Positions 37,701 through 45,653 of a DNA stretch of 64,000 nucleotides are shown piece after piece. Source of the DNA: Ktedonosporobacter rubrisoli (GTDB lineage Bacteria > Chloroflexota > Ktedonobacteria > Ktedonobacterales > Ktedonobacteraceae). The stretch lies in the NCBI RefSeq assembly GCF_004208415.1, contig NZ_CP035758.1, positions 3,906,001-3,970,000 on the forward strand, written 5' to 3'. Both the position numbers and the translations under genes were made by a program. Each line of letters starts with the position of its first letter. Positions within the stretch are counted from its first letter, which is position 1. The notes under the pieces were generated by a model. It saw only the letters and a list, made by a program, of their open reading frames with translations, was not told the DNA's origin and did no database searches.

Positions 37701-38044
37701 CTGCTCCTGCCTACATCCATACCCTGCTCGCCGAGAATAAGCATTATCTAACTATCTCTACATTGCTCCAGGATCAGTATACCTCTGAAACTCAGGTGCA
37801 GAAGCAGGTATTACAGCCTACTCAGCCACAAGTAGGCGCTCCAGCTCTCTCTATGAGTAGAAGGGAAAATGATGTACTGGCTCTTCTGGCAAGAGGCTTC
37901 TCTGATAAGGAAATTGCCCGAGAACTCACCCTGGCTCCAAGCACGGTTAATGCTCATCTCAAGCGAATCTATTCAAAGCTTCAGGTCCATAGTCGCGCAC
38001 AAGCCATATATCAAGCCCGTCTGTTACGTCTTTTCGATCTATAA
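34742..38044 (+). CDS. MalT-like LuxR regulator next to peptide module A
   Basis: An 1100-aa LAL/MalT-type regulator. N-terminal extra domain at about 25-100 (WKSWLVRASIFRVEYNN; GNGYWRAYYSLNSVQKRIYI; LTLERLNEIAA), the same type as in the protein at 12995. STAND ATPase with P-loop APAGYGKT at 185-192 and VLILDNYQAI. TPR-like helical repeats follow. C-terminal LuxR HTH is MSRRENDVLALLARGFSDKE to SRAQAIYQARLL. A strong AAGGAGG sits 5 bases before the ATG. It ends 250 bases upstream of the radical SAM gene on the same strand, so it is a plausible pathway-specific activator for module A, as LAL regulators are for many natural product clusters. That link is inferred from position only. Confidence 0.87.
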   Translation: MDRRVPVLKDKLLTYHSQGRTRKLVLGSQAWKSWLVRASIFRVEYNNCSFILRKERPGNQRGNGYWRAYYSLNSVQKRIYIGPSKALTLERLNEIAAHFSRLVQREPDQKTENNRHISFERHVQPKKQINAANMQITASVGPRQQNRLLRWKMSLPVLHRDVIRRKRLQPLLHQITQYPLALVCAPAGYGKTTMLASWATELGAKGANRNGITASELEFSRSLQAPFSIAWLTLDNDDNDPLTFWRYVLASLKIGAFIETDSIQPLFAKGVNQSALICLINILGEIQKDTVLILDNYQAIHSSAIHEALLFLIEHQPPRFHLVFVTRSTPPFALARWRAYHQVLEIGIPHLQFTLEETSLFLNGLRDLALSAAEIQALQGESEGWIVGLQLLAQGIYQSGALTSENEAEILSHIFAYLQEELLASLARPVLTFVLHTSILDRLTAPLCDILVEEHNAHEILHSSDRCNLFLFLLDTSRQEYRYQSLFAKAIRFHIQHTMPELLPLLHLKASFWYEEHGMLKEAIEHAWAASKEERVAALLMRYAESTEPWTFAELASLRRWLGSLSSDMIEKHLLLSLLQLWVLRGNFFTIPHKSAELETLVEDTKAAKQLLARLKLEEIPPHLHGISMFLQAMKLYPQGDFKGVRKKLLQALDFLPHTYMTLRYLAAYRLLDRYVLNGNLALIERAQQTLVTIRQTADNRTDQLQAMSALGEIYRMRGQLHQAHGFCAHALQQDGQHSSPGHIPCLFLLTQSTIELEWNDLEGAQDKLGYIMEYIQHSRNIELHGRLCWLLFELKLAQDDTTGALAILDEIESFYPDRLPLLSNGHYLTIRRSMVEAHRTQLLLMQGDLERANQWRYSYTLHPEAPFVLRFMIYTTLAQVALANQEPALALQALSELLRIEAQIPDLSWLLHLYILQALALEAQGQHSQASLCIEHTLALGQAEGYIRTFLKTSTLFAPLLDSLLHRLLDRLSLEENRPPITLPLPAPAYIHTLLAENKHYLTISTLLQDQYTSETQVQKQVLQPTQPQVGAPALSMSRRENDVLALLARGFSDKEIARELTLAPSTVNAHLKRIYSKLQVHSRAQAIYQARLLRLFDL

Positions 38045-38295
38045 TTGATGCTCGAAAGGATGGTCTAAAAATTACCTTCTTTAAGGGAAGACAATCTTAC
38101 TAAATTCAAGTAGACTCTCAGCAAGCACTTGAAACAAGTAAGGGACATGTTGCCACATTAGCAGCGAAAAATTTGCCCTGCCTGATCTTTACTGCTCAGC
38201 ACACTTTTTTCGTACAGACGGTAGTTTACACATGCAGGCTATTAATTATCCTTGCTACAACACCATACTGCATAGTGACAAGGAAAGGAACCTTG

Positions 38296-39819
38296 ATGCG
38301 CACTAGTAGCTATACCATTTACGTCACTATTCCAGATTCTGAAAAGGTTGTAATCGTCAACAGTTTAACAGGAGCTACGGATGTAGTACATGAAAAAGTT
38401 GCCGAGTTCCTTCGTGCTATGCGTAAAGCCGGAGATGAACAATGGGTCGCTCACCCAACGGAGCAACCGGTTGAAGGCCCGAAAGGTCCGGTTTCCTCTC
38501 CCTCAGAACAGACGCTACTACGTCTCATTCGTAGAGGCTATCTGACCAACTTGAGCGCAGAAGAAGAGCAGCAACGTTTAGTGGATGTTGTAAACGTAAT
38601 CCACGCCGGAAAGATGCGCTTTCGTTCGTTTCTCCTGGTCCCCACATACGACTGCAATCTGCGCTGCTCCTATTGCTTCCAGAACGATCTCCGTGTCAAA
38701 GCAGAAAACCACTTTAAGTTGAGGTCGATGACGCCTGAACGAACAGATCGTATATTTGAAGCTATTCGGGATCTCCAGCCTGAAGATGAGGCTCATCGAT
38801 CACGCCGCTTAGGGCTCTATGGCGGGGAACCGTTTTTGGCAGAAAATGTACAAAATATCGAATATATTGTCGAGAAGGCACGTTCCGAAGGCTTCGATCA
38901 CATCTATGCCATTACAAATGGGACCGAATTGCAGCATCACATGAATGTGATGGGACCGGGAGGGGTAACCCAGCTTCAGATAACGCTCGACGGGCCCCGC
39001 GAAGCGCATAATCGCTCTCGCATCCACAAGGATGGTATCGGAGCAGGCACCTTTGATAAGATCATGGAAAACATCGAGCTATTACTCCCACGCGGGGTAA
39101 AAATTGATGTACGTGTCAACGTCACAAGAATAAATGCACCCCATTTGCAAGGATTAGCGGAGATCGTTCAGAAGCGCCGTCTCAATACGTTTTCTAACTT
39201 CAGTATCTACGCTACTCCGGTCAACTATCCCTCAAAAACTCCGCCTCCCGAGGGTTTTACGCCATATCAGCTTGATCTGTTTATGGCCGCCAAAGAGGGA
39301 GATGGCGATAACGCGATGAAGCTCTTTGAGCGTCCGGCAACGGGTGTTAAAGGAGAGTTCTTGAAGATGTTCGTCAACAAGACGCAAATACCTCCCAGGA
39401 GCGCCTTTTGTGCAAGTCATTCGGGCATGTATCTTTTTGATGCACTCGGTGATATCTATACATGTTGGGAATGGGTAGGTTTCCCGGCCTTGCGCGTGGG
39501 ACGAATCGATTTCGAGACGGGAGCGGTTAAATATAATAATAAGCAATTGGAACGCTGGCATAACCGAACTATCGCTAACGTTCCTACGTGTCGCAAGTGC
39601 CAATATTCCCTCTACTGTGGAGGTGGCTGTGCTGTCTATGCTACAGCTCAGACGGGGAAATTTATGAACAACCATTGTAACTCCTACCCGGCAGTTTTTC
39701 AGAAAGGGGTGAGAGAGGCTTATCTCGAATATCAAAGTATGGAAAACAGCGATACCGCGCTAAAACAAACTAGTACAGCAACTCTCTCAAGCGATGGCGG
39801 CGGCATGCTTTGTCAATAG
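38296..39819 (+). CDS. Radical SAM/SPASM peptide maturase, module A
   Basis: A 507-aa iron-sulfur enzyme. The radical SAM cluster motif C-x3-C-x2-C is YDCNLRCSYCF (Cys120, 124, 127). Then GLYGGEPFL and the barrel. The C-terminal SPASM region carries at least seven cysteines (CASHSGMY; DIYTCWEW; CRKCQYSLYCGGGCAVY; HCNSY) for auxiliary clusters. The N-terminal 100 residues (SSYTIYVTIPDSEKVVIVNS) may form a peptide-recognition part. SPASM maturases crosslink Cys or unactivated carbons in RiPP precursors. The start at 38296 has GGAAAGGAA at good spacing; a longer frame from 38173 adds sequence foreign to the paralogue at 60849. Six precursor genes follow, the first after 13 bases. It would be expected to form thioether or C-C bonds in the CxCxxxC cores. 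Confidence 0.9.
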   Translation: MRTSSYTIYVTIPDSEKVVIVNSLTGATDVVHEKVAEFLRAMRKAGDEQWVAHPTEQPVEGPKGPVSSPSEQTLLRLIRRGYLTNLSAEEEQQRLVDVVNVIHAGKMRFRSFLLVPTYDCNLRCSYCFQNDLRVKAENHFKLRSMTPERTDRIFEAIRDLQPEDEAHRSRRLGLYGGEPFLAENVQNIEYIVEKARSEGFDHIYAITNGTELQHHMNVMGPGGVTQLQITLDGPREAHNRSRIHKDGIGAGTFDKIMENIELLLPRGVKIDVRVNVTRINAPHLQGLAEIVQKRRLNTFSNFSIYATPVNYPSKTPPPEGFTPYQLDLFMAAKEGDGDNAMKLFERPATGVKGEFLKMFVNKTQIPPRSAFCASHSGMYLFDALGDIYTCWEWVGFPALRVGRIDFETGAVKYNNKQLERWHNRTIANVPTCRKCQYSLYCGGGCAVYATAQTGKFMNNHCNSYPAVFQKGVREAYLEYQSMENSDTALKQTSTATLSSDGGGMLCQ

Positions 39820-39832
39820 AGGAGGCTATATC

Positions 39833-40006
39833 GTGGACGATACACAACAATCTCAAAGAACACAAGAGGAGCGAAACTGGGAGATCGAGGGCTTGAACGA
39901 TGAAGATATCACGGCTGAGCTCCTCGATAAACGCGTTGAATTCTCAACTGTGACTCCACTCTGGTCGTGTGGTTGCGACTACGATTGCGATAGCAATGCG
40001 CCATAA
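39833..40006 (+). CDS. RiPP precursor A1
   Basis: A 57-aa peptide, GTG start at 39833 with AGAGGAGG 8 bases upstream. Leader block NWEIEGLNDEDITAELLDKR, then VEFSTVTPLW and the Cys-rich end SCGCDYDCDSNAP (C-x-C-x3-C). It is the most divergent copy near the cluster start: TPLWSC replaces VPLWDC and DKRVEF replaces DERVEL. It begins 13 bases after the maturase stop, which marks it as a substrate. The site of leader cleavage is unknown. Confidence 0.8.
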   Translation: MDDTQQSQRTQEERNWEIEGLNDEDITAELLDKRVEFSTVTPLWSCGCDYDCDSNAP

Positions 40007-40081
40007 CACCTATGATGGACCTCTCAGACCTTCTTAGGCATCTTGGAAGCAAAGGCTTGTAAAAGCCTGGAAGGAGTTTTT

Positions 40082-40279
40082 ATGCCAACAAGCGGGGATA
40101 CTCTTCAAGCTCAGTTCGCGCAAGACGTGAAACGAACTCCACAAGAGTATTGGGAAATTGAAGGGCTCAACGATGAGGATATCACAGCTGAGCTCCTCGA
40201 TGAGCGCGTGGAGCTCTCTACTGTCGTTCCTCTCTGGGATTGCGGCTGTGACAGCGATTGCGAAGCACATAGAAAATAA
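40082..40279 (+). CDS. RiPP precursor A2
   Basis: A 65-aa peptide with AAGGAG 6 bases before the ATG. It has a longer N-terminal leader (PTSGDTLQAQFAQDVKRTPQ) than A1, the common block YWEIEGLNDEDITAELLDER, and the core VPLWDCGCDSDCEAHRK. The leader and gene are nearly identical to A5, showing recent duplication; the tails after the last Cys differ. Confidence 0.85.
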   Translation: MPTSGDTLQAQFAQDVKRTPQEYWEIEGLNDEDITAELLDERVELSTVVPLWDCGCDSDCEAHRK

Positions 40280-40348
40280 TCGGACAGCTCGACCTATTTC
40301 AATATATTGGAAGAGAGGACCTTCACAGAAGGCCTGGAAGGAGAAACT

Positions 40349-40528
40349 ATGTTAATAGACAGAGCCACTACTCGGGAAAACTCGGGAGGTGAGCAGTTAG
40401 AGCACTGGGAAATTGAGGGCTTGAACGACGAGGATATCACAGCTGAGCTCCTCGATGAGCGCGTGGAGCTCTCTACTGTCGTTCCTCTCTGGGATTGCAG
40501 CTGTGATACCCATTGCCAAATGTACTAG
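40349..40528 (+). CDS. RiPP precursor A3
   Basis: A 59-aa peptide, AAGGAG upstream of ATG 40349. The leader is LIDRATTRENSGGEQLEH then WEIEGLNDEDITAELLDER, the core VPLWDCSCDTHCQMY. It keeps C-x-C-x3-C with Ser and Thr/His in the variable positions and an aromatic C-terminus. An in-frame upstream ATG at 40307 lacks a proper site. Confidence 0.85.
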   Translation: MLIDRATTRENSGGEQLEHWEIEGLNDEDITAELLDERVELSTVVPLWDCSCDTHCQMY

Positions 40529-40553
40529 ACCTTAATTCTGATAAGGAGGGTAT

Positions 40554-40745
40554 ATGCTCATAAATAGCACTAGCCGGGAAAGCTTGGGGAACAACCAGTC
40601 AGAGCTCTGGGAGATCGAGGGCTTAAACGATGAGGATATCGCTGCTGAACTCCTCGACCAGCGTGTGGAGTTCTCTACTGTCGTTCCTCTCTGGGATTGT
40701 GGATGCAATGAAGATTGCCGCAGATTTAACTTCCCGGGAAGTTAG
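40554..40745 (+). CDS. RiPP precursor A4
   Basis: A 63-aa peptide, AAGGAGG before the ATG. Leader LINSTSRESLGNNQSEL then WEIEGLNDEDIAAELLDQR, core VPLWDCGCNEDC followed by a longer basic tail RRFNFPGS. The spacer to A3 is short (25 bases), consistent with one transcript. Confidence 0.85.
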   Translation: MLINSTSRESLGNNQSELWEIEGLNDEDIAAELLDQRVEFSTVVPLWDCGCNEDCRRFNFPGS

Positions 40746-40861
40746 GATCTCCCAGGAGATCTAGATGTCTGGCACGTAGACCAAGAGCCAGGCATAGATC
40801 AATAGGGTGGACATTTCTTCCTCCTCTTCCGAGGAGGCTTATAAAGCCGGGAAGGAGATTT
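40746..40861. repeat. Two small hairpins between precursors A4 and A5
   Basis: GATCTCC-CA-GGAGATC at 40746-40761 and CCTCCTC-TTCC-GAGGAGG at 40820-40837 are perfect short stems in the longest gap of the precursor array. Neither has a clear T-run, so attenuation or RNA processing rather than full termination is likely. Confidence 0.45.
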
Positions 40862-40862
40862 T

Positions 40863-41060
40863 ATGTCAACAAGCGGAGACATTCTTCGAGCTCAGTTCGC
40901 GCAAGACGTGAAACGAACTCCACAAGAATATTGGGAAATTGAAGGGCTCAACGATGAGGATATCGCTGCCGAGCTCCTCGATGAGCGCGTGGAGCTCTCT
41001 ACCGTGGTTCCGCTCTGGGATTGCAACTGTGACGCCGATTGTGGGAGAAATTACAGATAA
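40863..41060 (+). CDS. RiPP precursor A5
   Basis: A 65-aa peptide with AAGGAG before the ATG. Almost a copy of A2 in the leader (STSGDILRAQFAQDVKRTPQ); core VPLWDCNCDADCGRNYR. Variation is concentrated after the second Cys, the expected pattern for a core under diversification. Confidence 0.85.
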   Translation: MSTSGDILRAQFAQDVKRTPQEYWEIEGLNDEDIAAELLDERVELSTVVPLWDCNCDADCGRNYR

Positions 41061-41169
41061 TAAGTAAGGAAGCTATCCTCCCTTACTTCTCCATCTTCCA
41101 CACTACCCCTTTTATCTTTTTTATAAGGAGGAGACAGAATATCCTTGCGGACTATCTGTCTAAAAAACT

Positions 41170-41352
41170 ATGCCAACAAACCAGCATATTGAAAGCATGG
41201 ATCAAAGCCAGCGAGAGCGCTGGGAGATCGCAGGCTTGAATGATGAGGATATCACGGCTGAGCTCCTTGATCAGCGTGTTGAGTTCTCTACCGTGGTTCC
41301 GCTCTATGACTGTGACTGCGATATGCGTTGCCAGGTTTTCGGCAACGGCTAG
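41170..41352 (+). CDS. RiPP precursor A6, Trp replaced by Tyr, displaced ribosome site
   Basis: A 60-aa peptide with leader block RWEIAGLNDEDITAELLDQR and core VPLYDCDCDMRCQVFGNG. It differs from A1-A5 by Tyr in place of the core Trp and by IAGL for IEGL. Only the ATG at 41170 is possible because a stop lies two codons upstream in frame. The nearest good Shine-Dalgarno (AAGGAGG at 41125) is about 38 bases away, so translation may be weak or coupled to a short frame. Confidence 0.75.
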   Translation: MPTNQHIESMDQSQRERWEIAGLNDEDITAELLDQRVEFSTVVPLYDCDCDMRCQVFGNG

Positions 41353-41417
41353 CAGGCCGCTCAGATCGACCCTTTCTGATATACAACCCGTCCACTAGAG
41401 GGTATAACCGTTTCCTG

Positions 41418-41449
41418 TCTGTGACTGCGCAAGGAAGTGTAGTCACAGA
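41418..41449 (+). promoter_or_regulatory. Hairpin between precursor array A and its cyclase gene
   Basis: TCTGTGACT and AGTCACAGA make a perfect 9-base stem with a 14-base loop, 66 bases before the start of the terpene-synthase-like gene. No T-run follows. Similar hairpins occupy the same place in modules B and C, so it may limit read-through or protect the precursor mRNA. Confidence 0.5.
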
Positions 41450-41514
41450 TGCCATACTTGCTCACCTGGAAAGTCACTACAAATTTTCGCATCAACGCTC
41501 AACGAGGACATCTT

Positions 41515-43674
41515 ATGAATATTGCCTGTAGCTATGATCTCGGCCAGGAAGTCAAACTTATTGACACATTCATGGGAAGATTTTGGAGCCAATGGCCTGA
41601 AGTTGTTGTCTATGATGTTCCACTATCTGCACGCCCTATCACTCCCCAGGATTCTGCCTATGGCGATATAATAAATGATTGCTACCCTTTTCTCTTCTAT
41701 CCCTTCTTTCCTACAGTTCCGCTCGATACAATGCGCACGCTTGCCCAGGCTGGACGACTCTATTCCCTTTATATTTTTTTAAGCGATAAGATTTTCGATG
41801 GGCACCTAGTCTCACAAGAGATTCTGCGTATCAATGTAATCCACGCAGAGGCAATCCATCTTCTCTATACGCTATTTCCATCTGATAGTCCCTTCTGGAC
41901 CCACTTCCGGAATAGCCAGCATACCTACAACACTGCCTTGCAACTCGAACAGAAGTGGTCTCGCAGCTCGCTTCTCGATTTCGATCTCCAGACGGCTGAG
42001 CAGATTGCTGCGGGGAAGGCGGCTCCTTCTACCCTGGCGGTTGCAGCATTGTCCGTCCTTGATGGAAAACCGGAGGAGTATCTTAGCGCGCTAACCGAAT
42101 CCCTCAACCTGGCAAATATCGGCTTACAGTTCTATGACGATTTACGCGATTGGAAAGATGATATCGGCGCCTCACAGCCCTCTCTCCTGCTAGCCGAGCT
42201 TACTCGCGAGGTCGGCGAGATTGACTATCCTGACGATGCGGAGAAGCAGGAGAAATACTTGAAATACTTGAGGCGGCATCTCTATCGCTCAGGAATCGCG
42301 CAGGCTGCTTCAGTTAGGGCAGCACACTATTTTACCCAGGCGCAAGCTCGCCTTAACGAGCTGCCAACGCCAGCCACCGCTCCGCGCCATCAACTTAGCT
42401 GGCTACGACTCCTGGGCGACTGCCAGCGTGCATTAGCTGAACTCGAACGTGATCTGTCCCGTATGGCTGGTTCTCCACAAATGCTAAAAGGAGCTCAGGC
42501 TTCGGACTCTCTGCCGCCAGAGGAGCTCCCAATGCTTGATCGTGCTCTATCCTATCTTACCGCACAGCAACAGTCCGATGGGGCATGGGGGGATTTCCTT
42601 TTCAGCATTGGCCATAGCACCGATTGGATTTCTGGCTATGTTGGTCAAGCACTCATCCCCTATCCATCGCAGCACGAGGCCCTGAAACAGGCGATGCAAT
42701 GGCTACTCAAAACTGGTGTCAATGGAGAATGGGGCTACAATGCACGTGCTCCCCACGACGCAGATTCTACTTCCAACATAGGGCTATTTCTGGGTAATCT
42801 TGCCAAAAAATTGCACAGCACAACTCTCCTCGAAGAAACGCTTAGTCAAATCACTGCTCAATTGCAGCGCTATCAGCATCCCGATGGCGGCTTTAGCACC
42901 TATATCGATTCAATAGGTGACAATTATATTGTGAGACAGCACTGGCTTAAGCCGCATACCGAAATCACTGCCACTTGCGGTCGCGCTTTACTGCTACTAG
43001 AAGGATCGTTGACAGAGCCAGTTCGCACCGCGCTAGCATTTGTTCTGCAGCAGCAAACAAGTGAAGGAAGCTGGCATGCATACTGGTACGAAGGCCCATT
43101 TTACGGCACAAATCAAGCAGTCAAATTCATCAAGGAGGCTGTACAGGCTGGCTGGCACGACGCTCACCAGCGAGCAGCCATCAAGCAGGCGCTAGCATTT
43201 GTCCTGCGAGCACAAAAGAGTGATGGAGGGTGGGCACTCCATCCTGATTATCTAGCAGAAGAAACTCAAGCTGCCCCCACAGCCCTTGCCCTGGATATTC
43301 TGACGCAGGGAATAGATATATTACTTGCACAAGAGTCAGGTGAAAAGGCTGATACAAAGGCAGTATCTGCCCAGGAGCAGGTCTTACTTCACTCAGTAGC
43401 TCAGGCGGTCTCTCACGGTCTCTCCTGGTTACGCCGCAACCAAGAAAATGATGGAAGCTGGCAGCCGGCAGCCATTTTACGCATACCAGATCCTGCGTGC
43501 ACTCAACCCTGGCTTTCTCAATTTCCCCGCGCCTCCTATGGAAAAATTAACCATAAAGTTTATGATCAGCAGCGCAACTTTACTGTTGCAACAGTCCTTC
43601 ATATGCTAAACACAGCAAACAAGCTTCCCTATTTACAAGAACTTCAAAGAGAGATACGGCAAAGAAGCGAATGA
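41515..43674 (+). CDS. Fused class I / class II terpene-synthase-like protein, module A
   Basis: About 719 aa in two parts. Residues 50-320 are all-alpha like class I isoprenoid synthases: a first acidic motif SDKIFD at 90-95 and a second, FYDDLRDWKDD, at 206-216, close to the DDxxD motif of prenyl synthases. Residues 340-719 are an alpha-alpha toroid with QW-type repeats (QQQSDGAW, HPDGGF, EGSWHAYW, QKSDGGW, ENDGSW) as in squalene-hopene and class II cyclases. The class II acid motif DxDD appears as DADS (415-418), so its final Asp is lost. Start 41515 has GAGGA upstream and matches the paralogue. It lies between peptide precursors and a protease, so the substrate may be the peptide: prenylation and/or terpenoid cyclisation. 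That is inference; a free terpene product is the alternative. Confidence 0.75.
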   Translation: MNIACSYDLGQEVKLIDTFMGRFWSQWPEVVVYDVPLSARPITPQDSAYGDIINDCYPFLFYPFFPTVPLDTMRTLAQAGRLYSLYIFLSDKIFDGHLVSQEILRINVIHAEAIHLLYTLFPSDSPFWTHFRNSQHTYNTALQLEQKWSRSSLLDFDLQTAEQIAAGKAAPSTLAVAALSVLDGKPEEYLSALTESLNLANIGLQFYDDLRDWKDDIGASQPSLLLAELTREVGEIDYPDDAEKQEKYLKYLRRHLYRSGIAQAASVRAAHYFTQAQARLNELPTPATAPRHQLSWLRLLGDCQRALAELERDLSRMAGSPQMLKGAQASDSLPPEELPMLDRALSYLTAQQQSDGAWGDFLFSIGHSTDWISGYVGQALIPYPSQHEALKQAMQWLLKTGVNGEWGYNARAPHDADSTSNIGLFLGNLAKKLHSTTLLEETLSQITAQLQRYQHPDGGFSTYIDSIGDNYIVRQHWLKPHTEITATCGRALLLLEGSLTEPVRTALAFVLQQQTSEGSWHAYWYEGPFYGTNQAVKFIKEAVQAGWHDAHQRAAIKQALAFVLRAQKSDGGWALHPDYLAEETQAAPTALALDILTQGIDILLAQESGEKADTKAVSAQEQVLLHSVAQAVSHGLSWLRRNQENDGSWQPAAILRIPDPACTQPWLSQFPRASYGKINHKVYDQQRNFTVATVLHMLNTANKLPYLQELQREIRQRSE

Positions 43675-45056
43675 GGGGAGAACGATATTTTATGCAAAAG
43701 ACGCAAACAGCTGAATTAAAGCTCATTCCTCTGCAAGCATTTGATCGGCACCAGTCAGTACCTGACCTGGTGCCCAACCTGCAAGTACTGCCTGCTGATT
43801 TCGGCTTGGCTGGAGATAAGCGGCATTTTTTTCTTGCCATTCATCCAAAGGGATATCGGCTGCGGCTCTCGCAGCAAGCCTACGATCTTGTTGCCTTGTT
43901 ACAAGAAACCTCAGCCACTATTTCCTATGAGCAAGCAGCGCAAAGATTATCAGAATCCTGGCACATCTCGCTCGATGCCTATACGCTATATCGCAAGGTC
44001 ATGACGATTCTTGCTCCTGTTGGCTTGCTTGCGGATAACCCAACGCCTGCTTCGCGACCACGCGATATGCTTGCTTTCAAGATACCGCTGCTTCCACCTT
44101 CCCTCGTTACCTCGCTTGTACACTTCTTAACCTGGCTTTACCATCCACTCATTGCTATTCCTATCTGTTGCCTGGCCAGCCTCATCACGCTTATATTTTT
44201 ATTTAAAGGCATGCCAAACATCACAACCATGAATGCCACTCCCCAAACTCTCTTCTGGACCTATATCCTTTGCCTCTGTAGTATCCTGTGGCATGAGTTG
44301 GGACATGCCACGGCCTGCCGACGATTTCACGCCCCGCTCGGCCCTATTGGCTTCTGTTTATATATTATCTTTCCCGCTTTCTATACCGATGTGTCTGGGA
44401 TCTGGCAGCTTTCTCGTAAACAACGGGCCATTGTCGATCTAGGCGGCATCTATTTTCAAAGCATGGTCTTACTTCTCTTTTACGGCCTCTATCTTCTAAC
44501 CGCATCACAGCTCTATCTCTTCGCAGTAGCCTCAATCGTCGGCTCTATCTTATTCTCGCTCAACCCTTTCCTGCGCTTCGATGGCTATTGGATGGTTACC
44601 GACCTGCTTGGTCTCATAGCCCTCGATCAGCTCCAACAAGCAATTAATAGCGCCTGCATTCATAGTTTGCGACAAGGTAAGGGGCGCATGAGGCAAACCT
44701 TGCAGGCGTTAAGAATGCATATGGAGCAAGCTATTCCTGAGACAACTCCTACCTGGCTCAAGCTATCTCTTCTCATCTATGTGCTGGTAACTAATATCTT
44801 CTGGCTATGGTTTTTCATCAAGCTTTTTTACTGGCTATCAGGTTTGTTTCAAACTTATCCTGGACAAGTTGCCATGCTGCTCTTCCAGGTGCAACACCAA
44901 AGCTGGATGGCAGCCGGTTACACCCTTGGTAAAATACTCATTCCCTGCTTCGCCCTCTTCGGACTAATCTCATTGATTTTACGGCTCACGAAAAACGGTT
45001 CTCGTTCCTTCTTGCCGCAAAAACCATCCAATACATCTATACATAAAGAAATTTAA
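43671..45056 (+). CDS. Membrane M50-type peptidase with N-terminal PqqD-like domain
   Basis: A 461-aa membrane protein. Residues 45-125 (GYRLRLSQQAYDLVALLQET and following) look like a PqqD/RRE-type winged helix that could bind the leader. Several membrane segments follow; the zinc motif HELGH is at 208-212 (ILWHELGHATACRRF), and NPFLRFDGYW near residue 302 would supply the third ligand Asp. This is the putative peptide zinc metalloprotease pattern seen in many RiPP clusters. Its start overlaps the stop of the cyclase gene (ATGA), so the two are translationally coupled; a second ATG at 43692 follows GAGGGGAG and may be used. Likely role: leader removal during or before export. No dedicated ABC exporter is present in the module. 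Confidence 0.8.
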   Translation: MRGERYFMQKTQTAELKLIPLQAFDRHQSVPDLVPNLQVLPADFGLAGDKRHFFLAIHPKGYRLRLSQQAYDLVALLQETSATISYEQAAQRLSESWHISLDAYTLYRKVMTILAPVGLLADNPTPASRPRDMLAFKIPLLPPSLVTSLVHFLTWLYHPLIAIPICCLASLITLIFLFKGMPNITTMNATPQTLFWTYILCLCSILWHELGHATACRRFHAPLGPIGFCLYIIFPAFYTDVSGIWQLSRKQRAIVDLGGIYFQSMVLLLFYGLYLLTASQLYLFAVASIVGSILFSLNPFLRFDGYWMVTDLLGLIALDQLQQAINSACIHSLRQGKGRMRQTLQALRMHMEQAIPETTPTWLKLSLLIYVLVTNIFWLWFFIKLFYWLSGLFQTYPGQVAMLLFQVQHQSWMAAGYTLGKILIPCFALFGLISLILRLTKNGSRSFLPQKPSNTSIHKEI

Positions 45057-45066
45057 GGAGGACTTC

Positions 45067-45462
45067 ATGACGGTTCACCCAGCGCTAAGGCAACTTCTTG
45101 AGGACGATATTCAGGAGACGATTGAGGCTATCGCCACCCCATTACGCAGGGTCAGCCCTCACGCCTCGGAGATGGTTCATTCACAGCTCCTTGCGGATAC
45201 CGCGACGATCTGTGAGAGTATCTGGTTACTCGTGCAAGGCCCAGAGTATCTATCTCAAGGGCTTCATGTATTTAATGAGTATCTTCAGCGACGCCGCAAG
45301 GTCGGCTTCGAGGAAAGAGAGCTTCATTCTATGTTAGAGACGTGTCGACAGATACTGTTTAAATTACTTGCGTCATCAGCCAAAGATGAGCAGGCCACAT
45401 CCAGGCAGCAATTAGAAAATGCAATAGCTCAACTTGATAACATGATTGCAATTCAACGCTGA
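45067..45462 (+). CDS. Small helical protein of module A, unknown function
   Basis: A 131-aa soluble, almost wholly helical protein with strong AAGGAGG 6 bases before ATG, 10 bases after the protease stop. Conserved-looking features are limited to acidic and amphipathic helices (LEDDIQETIEAIATPLRR; LLADTATICESIWLLVQG). No catalytic motif or membrane segment. Tight coupling makes it the last gene of the module A operon. It could be a chaperone or partner of the protease or cyclase. Confidence 0.75.
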   Translation: MTVHPALRQLLEDDIQETIEAIATPLRRVSPHASEMVHSQLLADTATICESIWLLVQGPEYLSQGLHVFNEYLQRRRKVGFEERELHSMLETCRQILFKLLASSAKDEQATSRQQLENAIAQLDNMIAIQR

Positions 45463-45653
45463 TCCAGCTCACTTTTGCTAAGCGGTACTTACCCCGTCCT
45501 TCTGGATGCTTCACCTTGCTCTCATCGAAACAACCTCAAAAATACGCTCCTGCATCAACGCGGGGAGGAATAAGGTGGATAGACATGAGCCACCTCTCCT
45601 CTCTGTGTGCCGCCACAACTTCGTGGGTGAAGAGGCTAATGGGAATTGAGGCA

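Noticed and set aside
39833..41352. Reading the Cys-rich array A peptides as metallothioneins or zinc ribbons
   Set aside because: Only three clustered cysteines per peptide, long conserved acidic leaders and linkage to a SPASM maturase fit RiPP precursors better.
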